A stretch of DNA of 64,000 bases from Xiphias gladius (Eukaryota > Chordata > Actinopteri > Istiophoriformes > Xiphiidae). The DNA lies in the NCBI RefSeq assembly GCF_016859285.1, contig NC_053414.1, forward strand, positions 4,485,517 through 4,549,516, read 5' to 3'. Numbering within the stretch: position 1 is the first letter of the stretch; each line of letters begins with the position of its first letter. The position numbers and the translations under genes were made by a program. Shown here one piece after another: positions 1 to 10,247 of this stretch. Under the pieces are notes generated by a model. It saw only the letters and a list, made by a program, of their open reading frames with translations, was not told where the DNA came from and searched no databases.

Positions 1-417
1 GGTGCTATCTGTACATTTTCGCTATCGCTACATAGCCAACATTAGCATTAACGGCTGTTTACTTACCAGTCCAGAAGAAATGCTGCAAGTTCAGCATCAA
101 ACTTTTTTCCTTTACTTGCTACCTCTTCATCCTCTCATTTTTGACTGAGGGCAGACTGGATGCTACAGTGACTCACTATTGCAAAGTGGTAGAGTATTAG
201 TAGACGGGACAGGCCGGGGCTAGCTGGTTAGCATGCTAGCTTCAATAGAAGAAAAGAAATGATGGCAACAGAAGCTAAAAAAATAGTGGCGCTGCTTTCC
301 ACCACTGGAGACAGCTTGTGGCCACTTGCAATGTTTCTTCTAGACTGGTAAGTAAACAGCTGTTAATGCTAACGTTGGCTATGAAGCCATAGCAAAACCA
401 ACATATAGCACCTTTTA
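1..417. mobile_element. Non-autonomous DNA transposon (MITE) with ~90-bp terminal inverted repeats
   Basis: The first ~92 bases and the reverse complement of about 327-417 are closely similar. Both read from GGTGCTAT through TAGCATTAAC and GCTGTTTACTTACCAGTC to GCAAGT, with a few substitutions and one short length difference near the tip. The ~230-bp core has no open frame of note. This is the structure of an internally deleted DNA transposon. The left tip is at or just before the window edge, so the target-site duplication and superfamily cannot be read. Confidence 0.8.
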
Positions 418-1363
418 ACATTATCCTTCTCATCTCATCTGTACACGTTTGTCCAGTGTATTTGATTTACTGACAACATATTTCATCCAGTGCTTTTAGG
501 CAGTTGATTATCATATTAGATGTCAGAGGGTATTTAAATGCACCACCAAAGAGTTTTCATAAAGGTTCCTGTGATAATAGAATAACCCTGACAGATGTTC
601 ATGGATTACTGAGCTCAGAATACTCTGCAAGGTGACTTTCAATATTAAAAAAGGGCTGGAAGGAGGGAAGACAATGTAAAAACTCAGTCAGTCGGCAGTG
701 ACGTGGATGTGGAAAGGGTATGAAATTTGAATTTCTAAGTGGAAACTGGTGTGACAAACAAAAGTTTTCATTTGTAAGATTGCTAAAAGGCACATTGTAG
801 TGTTTTCTCGCAGAGGTTGGTTTTTTTTTTTGCGCTATTTTGGGCATTTGTTTCATGTGTTCAAGTTGGTGTCAAAAAGTGGAACTACAGCTTCGAAGCG
901 TTTCGGTGAGGGAAGCTGATCATCTGTGGTGCCTTGACAGGTGATAGTCAGGCTGCAGAACGTATTTTAGGGAGATATTTTATAAGAGTTTGATATTTTT
1001 CTGAGCGTGTTGCCTTTGTCTGATATCAGACTGTAGAGAGATGATGGCAAATGAGGGTAGAGAAGGAGAGGGCAAGCCAGAAAAATCTCAGGAGGTCCAA
1101 GATGCCGAAGATCCCCCATATGAGTCTGGCAAAAGTCTCAACTTTTCAAAAAGGATTCTCAACTCCACATCAACCATTTTAGGGCTTTATAGTCTCATTA
1201 ATATCATGACCCGAATGTACAGTTTAATTAATACTATTTGTATTGTATACCACAAAAACACACAGTGTTGTTTTATTCCATTACCTCAGCTGCCTCATTT
1301 GTTCTAACGAGTATTATCTGTGTAAATAAAGCCTGATATATTTTATTCCAGTGAGCCGAAGAG

Positions 1364-1390
1364 CTCCTCCTCCTCCTCCTCCTCCTCCTC
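1364..1390. repeat. (CTC)n trinucleotide microsatellite
   Basis: About nine perfect CTC/TCC units lie ~470 bp upstream of the terminal coding exon at 1857. It ends in CAG and so mimics a splice acceptor, but the frames after it close quickly. Confidence 0.9.
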
Positions 1391-1856
1391 AGTCCCACAT
1401 ACACTGTTGTTCTGCCTCAAACCACTGCACTACTTCCTCCTGTTTGTTTGATTAAAAACTTCAGTGACCAGCCGTTTTAGGAATTTGCTGAGACTATATA
1501 TTTATGAGGCGTATTTCAAGATTTGCTTCTTCAGTATCTACTTCTTCAGCCTTATCCTTTAATATTATTGTTTTGTTGCTCTAATTTACCCGTTTTTGTG
1601 ATGTCCTTGTGTTTTGTTTTTTTTTTTTTTTGCATATGTAATTTAGAAAGTATTTTAAAAAGAGGACCAGCTACAGGTCTGTGGGGTCTGGGGTGTAAAA
1701 TTTCAGAGTCAGAACAGTTTGAATCCTTCAGAGCAGCTTGGCCTCTTTCACAGGACACCAGAGAAGTGAAGGCATGTCACCAAACACTCAGACATTAATA
1801 ATAAAACACCGGTGTGCTTTTCGGAAACATCTCCTCTCTCTGGTTTCTCCTCTCAG

Positions 1857-2036
1857 AGCCACAGGTCTGACGCCTGCGTTCAGACCCGACGGGAGTCCAA
1901 CAAGCGGAGCTCCAACCTGGACCGGCGGCGGGCTCGCTCGGCCGACCTGGAGAAGATGACGCGGTCGCAGCTGATGGTGGTGGACGACCGCTGGATGACG
2001 GAGTACATGCGCTGTTTCTCCGCCCGGCTGAGGTAG
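1857..2036 (+). CDS. C-terminal coding exon of an unidentified plus-strand gene (partial)
   Basis: A pyrimidine-rich acceptor (ending TCTCCTCTCAG) is followed by a 59-codon open frame that ends in TAG at 2034-2036. The peptide is very basic at first (Arg/Lys/Ser-rich, with a DRRRARSADLEK stretch) and ends in an ordered-looking segment, VVDDRWMTEYMRCFSARLR. GC-rich codons stand out from AT-rich flanks, and a polyadenylation signal follows about 200 bp later, so I read it as the last coding exon of a gene that starts left of the window. No upstream exon is convincing between 420 and 1850. I do not recognise the family. The position downstream of cdc6 might suggest a 17q21-type neighbour such as rara, but the peptide does not look like the retinoic acid receptor C terminus. 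The acceptor is inferred from sequence only. Confidence 0.5.
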   Translation, partial: SHRSDACVQTRRESNKRSSNLDRRRARSADLEKMTRSQLMVVDDRWMTEYMRCFSARLR

Positions 2037-2232
2037 AGACGGGATCCATCCCACGACCCCTGAAAAGCACATTTCCTTATTGGGGAGCAAACATAAGACG
2101 GGGGCTAAGTTCGTTTTTGTTCAGTTGAAATAACAAGACAAACTGAGAACCATGTTGTCTCATTACAGTCCATCACGCTGAAAGGCTGCCCGCTGTCTTG
2201 TCTCCTTTTTGGACAGCGAGATAACAGAGAAA

Positions 2233-2238
2233 AATAAA
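2233..2238 (+). terminator. Candidate polyadenylation signal of the left-hand gene
   Basis: AATAAA lies about 200 bp after the TAG stop of the 1857-2036 exon, on the same strand. The hexamer is common in AT-rich DNA, so only the position supports it. Confidence 0.35.
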
Positions 2239-2299
2239 AAGAAGTGGGCAAAAATATTTATGTAGAATTCAGCTTTTCTCAAAGCAAAAGTAGTAAAGA

Positions 2300-5200
2300 A
2301 ACAGAGGAACCTCTTGGAAAACTTAGGATAAAACCGGGTGATGTTACAGCCATCGGATATACATAAGAATTCAACTTCAATTCCCACAAAATGCATTTTA
2401 TTCCCCGGCTTGGTCTGGGTTGAACAAAATCCTTGTAATTAAAATGAACATTAATGAGAGAGTCAAAAAGGGAGAAATAACTTATTATTCAGATGCGTGT
2501 TTTTAACCCGACGGCAGCGATTTTGATCCGTAGGAACAGTTTGGATTTTCAGCCCAGGTCAGATGTGATGGTCTGAAATGTTTTTCCTCTGGTTCTGTGT
2601 TTCTGTTGAAGCTGTTCTCAGTTTGACAGCGAACAAACTTCAAAGAATTCACTCTTTATAAGCTTTTATATGAAAAGAAATATCACACCAACATCACTAC
2701 TTGAATGTATTTGATTTCTGTGCATGAAAGTCTCCAATGACACTGCTGTGCTTTATTTTAGCCGTTAATCTCCTTTCAGACACACGTAGTGTTTTTCATT
2801 CCTCTCTCACAAAGGCAGCTGCGTGTTTCTAACAGTGTTTGAATCAGAAGCAGCAGAAAGGACCAAACTGGAATATTTTTGATATTTGAGTATTTTGCAA
2901 TTTAAAGACTAAAACTACTGCTGAAAATATAGAAACACAAGATTTATCTAACAAAATTAGTATTTAAGGTATTTTCAGAGGAAAAAGTATATTTAAGATG
3001 TGCTAGCTTTATAATCATCTCAGTTTTAAGAAATTAAAAGCACTTAATTTAATTCAGGGGACTGTTAAAGGTTTTCAGAGTTGTTTGGCATTTATTCAGG
3101 TTTTGACACATTGTGGCTGTTTAGCAGCAGCCTGCCGCTTCTTGTTTCCATTCATTCTGATGAAAAATGCCAACATGGTGCTTTTCTGTTAACTGCAATG
3201 CTAAACACACAACTTATTTCTCTTACTTCAGCTTTTTGGGGTTATTATGCAAAAGTAAACTCTTAATCTAAAGTTTCTGAGACTTTTCGGTTGAGTAGAA
3301 GTTTTAAATAATGAATGTGTGATATTGATAAAAATGCAACACTGTACTATCCCTGATTTGTGGTGTATAGGGGCAGCTGAAACTTGTTTGCTTTATCAGA
3401 AATCCAGATTCAAACTCCATTTTTTTTTTTAAAGCAAAAACTTTTCTAAAAATAAAAAATAATAAAAAACACAAAAAAAAACAAAAAAAAAGCAAAGAAA
3501 AAGAAGAGAAGAGAAATTAAATTATATATATTTGAGTGAGTGTGTTTTTTTTTTTTAATCTTCTATCTAACTAAACTCTTTACAAGACGAGATCGAGGTG
3601 GTTCACCACCTCAGCTAAACGGTTTCTGTAAAACTTCGTTTTTATGGCTCCGTTTTTTTTCTCAGTTCGAGAATTTTTCCTCATATCTGATAAATAAAAA
3701 TCATAATGCTTGTATAGAAATCAGTTTGTTTGAACATCGGGGTCTGTAATTTCCGACTAATTTTCTGGAAGGAGCTATGTGATTTGGTGCTAATTATAGT
3801 AATTAAAAAACCAGACAGTGTTCAGTTGGTACATTTACAATTAATTTGTTCCACTAAATAAATAACCCATAGTCTCATTCAAAAATGTCAAATTTGTCCA
3901 AAGTCAATCATACAAGGGCTGCAACTAACTCAAATTATTTTCATTATCAATTTTTTTTTTCTTTGATTAATCGTTTTGGTCTCAAAATATCAGGAAAATG
4001 TGAAAAATGTCATCTTCAGACGTCTTGTTTTGTCTCCAGAATCCAAAGACACTCAGTTCACGTTCATGTGTGAAGAAGGAAAACATCAAATCCTCACATT
4101 TGAGAAGCTGGAAGCAGAAAAAATTGACTAAACCGATCATTTTATGTTGATTGACTAACCGATCGATCAAGCGTAGAATTTAAAAATGATTTCGACTGAA
4201 GGTTCCACTAATACAATAAATACATAATAAATGAATATTTACCAAAATGTTCAGAATTCTTTACAGAAAAGAAAATTACAGTGTGACTTATTGAAAATAA
4301 AACCTTCTCACCTGCAAGAAACCCTGGACTGAGTTTCTTTCCACTTGCTGTTTAAACCCAGTGATGGAACTAAATAGGAGAAAGGGAAAGTGTAAACTTT
4401 AATAGATGTCGACACCAAACCACCTCCTCGTATTTTCAGCACCTCTGTGTGTCGACGGTGGACGTTTTTAGATGTTAAACTAAATCCGTTTCCGTCAAAT
4501 CCAACCGACTCTGGGGAAAAGTAGAAACTTCAGGTGTCAAGTGTCGTAGTGAAGAAACGTTTTCGGTAACGTCGCAGAGCTCAGAGTTTGGTCGACCGTT
4601 TGTTGATGTAACTAAAGATCGTGAATACATGGTCAAACTGAGGGCTAATGATCACGATTTGTTGTGTTTAACGTACATGTTGTGAGTATACTTTTCAAAC
4701 TGAATGCACCTAAAGTCACTGAGAATGTTTTTGATCTCACACCGGCTCAACCTCCTCGCGCTGAATGCGCAAAACTATTTATTTACGTTTGGTTTACTAC
4801 TTTTATTTCCTTTCTATTGTCCCGATTCATACTCACAAGTCAGTTTCTGACATCAGGTCAACCTCAAGTGTGTCCAGTCTGAAACGACGCGGCGCTAGCA
4901 TAGCGTTGCTATATAACAGCACGTGTGTCACGTGTCCATGTCAACTCCTGACACGATTCTACAAAAAAAAGTGGCAATTGAATATTTAGAAGAAAACACT
5001 GAAGATGTGTTTGCTTGAAAATGGTCAAAATGATCAAAATAAACACATGAGGGCAAAATGTCAACAAATGGGACAAACAGGTATAAAAATAGATATAAAC
5101 CCTCAGAAACCCATGTTGTTTGAACCCTGCCTCCCGTATAATTGTCCAGTCAGTAGGTTGAACAATTAAATCATCACAGCTTCTCCCATCTGGACCAGTC

Positions 5201-6700
5201 AAGACATGAAATTTAAAAAAAAAAAGATTTTCATTTTCTTTTTTTCTTAAAACGGACCTAAAGCATCTAACTGGTGTAGTGAGTGTTGTCTCAAACTGGA
5301 CATCCAGATGTGTTCGTGTCTCTTCCTTCACTTTTTTTTTTTAAACTGGCTTTTTGCTTTAATAAACTTCAGAAGTGTTTGCGGCTTTAATGTCTTCAGC
5401 ATGAACAATCTTTTTTTTCTCCGTAGAGAATTGATTTGTCTTGTCAGCATTCACAATGCAGAAAAGAATCGCTACCCTGCTACTGATCGTCCTTTGAAAC
5501 TGTGGCGTCTAAACTAGAATTTACAGTAGTAAAATTTAAGTTTCTTTGAGTTAGAACAGCGTTTGGCTGCACGGTGTAAACGTTAAGGAAGGCAGAAGGG
5601 TTGAAGGGGTTGAAGGATCACGAATGCAGCAATAAAACGGGGAATTTGAGAAATGATATTATGGCATCACATGGGAACTCCTGTTTCCAGGTACAGCATA
5701 AGAAAGTTTGGAGAAGTTGGATGACAGACTTTAGAAAACGAATTTTGGTTTCTAAATGTTGAGACGGATACACTACTTCTGTGTTACATTTTAAAAGATC
5801 TCATGTTATACTGTAATAAAATGACTGTTTGTGTTTCATTTGATCACCTAAGGGCTTTATTTGCTATTTAGTTTATCAAAAAAAAAAAAAAATCCCTGTA
5901 AAATAACACACAAGGTCTCGATTAGCAGAAAAAAAACCCCTGATGTTACACAGATGTAATTCTGTAGAGGTGAACTGGCTCAAATGTGTTTGCAGATGTT
6001 CGGTGGTGTGTGTGTCTTTATTTTGGTATCTGTGGAGTTGGTTTTCGAGAGTCAGGACGATCAGACAATCACAGGAAAGTATTTGAAGTGTTATTGATTG
6101 AGTTAATTTGACAGTTGAATTCTAGAAAATCCCATATTTCGGCTAAAAACAAACACTAAGTATAAGCTATTGCATATAAAGTTGAGTGTGTCGGAGAAAG
6201 TGTTTGCTCGCTGTATCTCTGTCTCTACTAAAGCTTTGAATTATTTCCTAGCGTGGTTTCTTGGCATATGATTAAATGAAATGTGTATTATACATCTGAA
6301 TATTTTATCGTGTTTTGCATCCAATGACGTTTACATTTTTGGTCACTGTGTTTGTAATTGAAAACATGCACAGTAATGTATATTTTCATCCACTTTAAGG
6401 CGTTGCTGTGATTAAATCATTTGAATAAAACCACATTTGAATAGTTTATATTTGTGTCATGCTGGCCTGCTAGCTTTTGAATGAGGAATTAAATCGCAAT
6501 TCATTTACCTGTCGGAGTTGAGAAGGGTCTTCTGGTTTTATATTATTTTATTTGCTTTGTATTTTTTTCAAATTAAGTTGTTTTAAAGTTTATCCTCATG
6601 TTTGGGGTCAAAATCACATGTTGACTCCAGATTTTTACCATTTATTTAAACCTCTGAATTGAAGTTTGGCAAAATCTTACATTTGCGTGCTCTTTCCACC
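2300..6700. other. Gene-free AT-rich intergenic stretch
   Basis: Both strands hold only short frames with low-complexity translations. No splice-bounded coding exon, structural RNA or long repeat was seen apart from the MITE at 3913-4175 and homopolymer runs, for example near 3420-3490 and 5880. Confidence 0.6.
3913..4175 (+). repeat. hAT-type MITE copy (GGGCTGCAAC family)
   Basis: It begins AGGGCTGCAACTAACT and contains the family landmarks in order: TTTTCATTATCAA, GATTAATCGTTTTGGTC, the GTCTTGTTTTGTC block, and CTCACATTTGAGAAGCTGGA, ending in a GATTGACTAACCGATCGATC tail. The same landmarks recur at least a dozen times in this window. No coding capacity. Confidence 0.75.
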
Positions 6701-6716
6701 ACTACTGAGAAGTGAA

Positions 6717-7383
6717 AGGAGAGATGTAAAATAAGATTAAGGTCCAGTTCATAAACCGTTAGGACCAGGCCCCCGAGGAGCAGTGGATTATCGATGAGGC
6801 CATGTTGGCCGCAGTGGCAGGACACACAGCACAACCTGAAGACCTTGGGTTGGGAAGAGCGGCCCATTGCCAAAGCACCGGGCGAAGGCCAGAACGCGCG
6901 GAGACGCCACAAGGTCCCCGTCGTGATCGCTGGAGAGAACAAAAGCCAACGGGACCAAAGTAATCACCACCTGAACACGTCAGCGTTGTTAGAGAAGGGG
7001 CCCAGATATCCAGCAGACCAACCGCTGAGAACACTCGCTCCATTTTTCATCGGGCATCCGGTGGGGAGACGCGAGTAGACCTCAAGAAACAACAACTCTT
7101 TACAGAAGAGGAAGCAGCCACGTCACTCCGACCAGACATGGTGCTTTTACTTTTCCCAAGAGCACCAAAACATGTGTCACGGCGGAACTCGCAGTTCCTG
7201 GGAGGACAGGCTGGACGTCTCCCACCAGCTCAAGGTAGCCAAGTACCAGGAACTGATCCCCGAAGGCCTCACAAAAGGTTTGGCGAACGGCATCGCTCGC
7301 GCTGAGCGGTCGGATGCAGAAGATTTCCTTCAACATCGACGCGTGATTTCCTCCAGAAGCTACGAAGGAAGCTTCCATGGCCG
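6717..7383 (+). mobile_element. LINE 3'-end fragment, copy 1 (R2/NeSL-like non-LTR retrotransposon, decayed)
   Basis: Translating the plus strand in shifting frames gives hallmarks of the C-terminal region of restriction-like-endonuclease LINEs: a stretch resembling VDLKKQQLFTEEEAATSLRP followed by DMVL, then EDRLDVSHQLKVAKYQELIP, then a VGCRRFPSTSTRDFLQ match to the VEVGCRGF signature. Stops and frameshifts break it throughout, so it is dead. It is ~95% identical to 8377-9016 at an offset of 1660 bp, but keeps a ~27-bp piece (about 7286-7312) that copy 2 lacks. That piece fits the family reading before VGCR, so copy 2 is probably the deleted one. LINE-like sequence may continue to about 7550. 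The clade is a judgement from motifs only. Confidence 0.65.
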
Positions 7384-8376
7384 CGGGTTAGAAGAACCCG
7401 TCTGCTGGTGAGGACTGAGGCGAGGCGTTCAGGCTAAGGGGCGAAACCGACTCCACCGGGCTGGTAAACCCTAGCCACAGGTATCCCACTGGAGGGAGGC
7501 GGCGGATAGACTCATCTCACGCCGAGTCCTAGCAGTGTCCCTGTTGTGGCAGAACATCTCTGATGTTTAATTTATGTTGATGTTTGAAATAATGCAGGGT
7601 CATTTTGGTAAAAACTTGAATCGGGCACCAATAAAGTGGAGAAAACAAGACTTGGGGTAACAACTGGGCCATTCAGAGGAAAAGAGAGGTAATTATACTG
7701 GATACCAAACTGGCACGGTACCGGAGACAAAACCGATGTTCGGGGGAAATGGTCTTAACAAAATGAATCTTGAAAACTTGGCTGGAGGAGATAGAAGAGC
7801 ATACAAAACAAATGGGATACGTTCCCATAAACGATGACCAGGGATCTTACCCAAGCTACGGGACAGTAATGTCGTTTTTGGGAAGGGAAGCTCAGAGAAA
7901 ACGGGTACAAATCTTGGAATAACGAGGGTCAATCAGTTATGGAGGACGGCAACGTGCTTACGGTGGACTTAACAGTTAAATGCTAGAATTTTCCTCTGTT
8001 ATAATCTCTATAGTAGTTTTTGTCAGATGGTCACCAGATTTTCAACCTTCCCTAATAACTGCCAAAAGCGAAGGGCGAAAGCTTAATCTTTTTGGTGCTA
8101 TGTCATCCATTACCAGAGAGAACAGCTTCTACGCTGTAGTCAATCCAAAGAAAACAGAGCTGGAGGCAAAAGTTCAGGCAACAAAGACATTTAAGTACCT
8201 TGAAAAAAATCAAGGCCCCAGCGTCGTTCAGCGAGATGCGAGGTTTTATTCAGAGACCAGACGGTTTTAAGCGTCAGTTGTGCGTAATGAAGTCGCCTTA
8301 AACCCGCCGCAGCCGCGGGAAAAACCAGTGTGGCCCGGGCTGCAGTGAGGCCGTTAACCCTCTAATCCAATCGGAG
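7384..8376. other. Unassigned DNA between the two LINE copies
   Basis: The first ~170 bp look like more of the LINE 3' end of copy 1. The rest has short frames only. A 96-codon plus-strand frame at 7980-8270 has a protein-like middle but no recognised family and no clear splice context. The last ~90 bp (GC-rich, around 8290-8370) could be upstream LINE coding sequence belonging to copy 2. Confidence 0.4.
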
Positions 8377-9016
8377 AGGAGAGATGTAAAATAAGATTAA
8401 GGTCCAGTTCTTAAACCGTTAGGACCAGGCCCCCGAGGAGCAGTGGATTATCGATGAGGCCATGTTGGCCGCTGTGGCAGGACACACAGTGCAACCTGAA
8501 GACCTGGGGTTGGGAAGAGCGGCCCATTGCCAAAGCACCGGGCGAACGCCAGAACGCGCGGAGACGCCACAAGGTCCCCGTCGTGATCGCTGGAGAGAAC
8601 AAAAGCCAACGAGACCAAAGTAATCACCACCTGAACACGTCAACGTTGTTAGAGAAGGGGCCCAGATATCCAGCAGACCAACCGCTGAGAACACTCGCTC
8701 CATTTTTCATCGGGCATCCGGTGGGGAGACGCGAGTAAACCTCAAGAAACAACAACTCTTTACAGAAGAGGAAGCAGCCACGTCACTCCGACCAGACATG
8801 GTGCTTTTACTTTTCCCAAGAGCACCAAAACATGTGTCACGGCGGAACTCGCAGTTCCTGGGAGGACAGGCTGGAGGTCTCCCACCAGCTCAAGGTAGCC
8901 AAGTGCCAGGAACTGATCCCCGAAGGCCTCACAAAAGGTTTGGTCGGATGCAGAAGATTTCCTTCAACATCGACGCGGGATTTCCTCCAGAAGCTACGAA
9001 GGAAGCTTCCATGGCC
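8377..9016 (+). mobile_element. LINE 3'-end fragment, copy 2
   Basis: It shares its start (AGGAGAGATGTAAAATAAGA) and about 95% of its bases with 6717-7383. Similarity stops abruptly after GCTTCCATGGCC, where copy 1 continues with more LINE sequence. The ~27-bp deletion puts EGLTKGL directly before VGCRRFPSTSTRDFLQ in one frame. Two independent insertions, or a segmental duplication with later truncation, would both explain the pair. Confidence 0.65.
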
Positions 9017-9940
9017 TCAGAGAAATCTCTATAACTTTTATGTGGAGTTTATTCAAATCAAAGTAAAGTGCAGGATGCTCTCATAGTCATTTCTAAAGAA
9101 ACCATGTTGAGCGTTTTGATGAGCTGGACCTGCATCTGCCAAACAGACGTCTCTAAACTTCAGAGGAAAAAAAATATTAGACACATTTATCAAGTGACCT
9201 CCTCCGACTTACAGCCAAGCGTAAAAAAACACTTTCAACTGATCACGATGGACCAGAAGAAAATAGCCAGTGATATACATCGACCCTTTATCTACTATAT
9301 TGGACATTAGTGTTTATTCTGTGGTATTTTACTCTGCAAGAACATGTTCCTTTTTAAAAAGATTATTGTTTGTGAAATCTTTAAATCTCCAGTAATAATT
9401 AACATGAGAAATGAACAGCAGCCTAATGTGTCTAATGCATAAATGTATAAACGGGGATGAGACGACAGGAAACTGGAAACAAAATTCTGCTGCTGGGCGA
9501 CGAGGAGCCTCAGAGAAGCCAGAGAACGAGGAGGATTTTGGTTCCGCGCTGACGGCGAAGACGTTCAGACCGTGACTGTGAATCCGGTCAGATTTGTTCC
9601 TCTTAGAGATTTTTTAGAGACTTTTTTTATTCCGGTCTTCATCTTATTTCCATATTTCACTTTCCCGCAGTTTGATAGATACAGGCCGCTGGTTATCACC
9701 GTGTGTTCGCGCCCACTTTCACACAGGGCGTGACGACACGTCGACAGAGCGCAGGCGTGCGCCGTGTAGGTGGCGACGCGACGATAAAAAGCGTCAAATA
9801 CTTTCCCCGGTGTCTCAGAGTCCCGGGATAGAAATGAAATTAACAGCGATGAAGATGAACGAGAGCAGGAGTCAGGTAGTAAAACCGCGTGGAGCTAGAA
9901 AGGTCGGTCGTTTCAGAAATAAGGAGGAAAGCCGATTAAA
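9017..9940. other. Intergenic region downstream of cdc6
   Basis: No recognisable exon or repeat. Base composition rises in GC between 9480 and 9850. The convergent stretch between the unidentified left gene and cdc6 ends at the cdc6 polyadenylation signal near 9956. Confidence 0.4.
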
Positions 9941-9955
9941 ACGTCTGTACATCTG

Positions 9956-9961
9956 TTTATT
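9956..9961 (-). terminator. Candidate cdc6 polyadenylation signal
   Basis: TTTATT on the plus strand reads AATAAA on the minus strand, about 290 nt past the cdc6 stop codon. No nearer canonical hexamer was seen on that strand. Confidence 0.55.
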
Positions 9962-10247
9962 TACAGCATAAAAATGGAAACGTTTCAAATCTCAACCGAA
10001 ACAAATGCTGTCATTTCATAACTGGTGCCAACATTTAGGTTTGACGTTTTTCCCCAACGAGCCAAAGCTGAGCGTCAAACACCAGGTGAAGGAGGGAAAA
10101 AAAGAAAAAAGTTAAAACACATTTTTGGTAAATATGTTCAGTGAAATGTACAAATTCCCAGCAAAAATGAGAATTGGTTAGACCAAAAAAAAAAAAAAAA
10201 AAAGAAAATATAAAAAAATTCAGAGCTAAAACATAAATATGGAGCGA

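Noticed and set aside
1041-1307. 88-codon plus-strand frame beginning MMANEGREGEGKPEKSQEVQ
   Set aside because: The first third is polar and protein-like but the rest is low-complexity, no donor follows the polar part, and no family is recognised.
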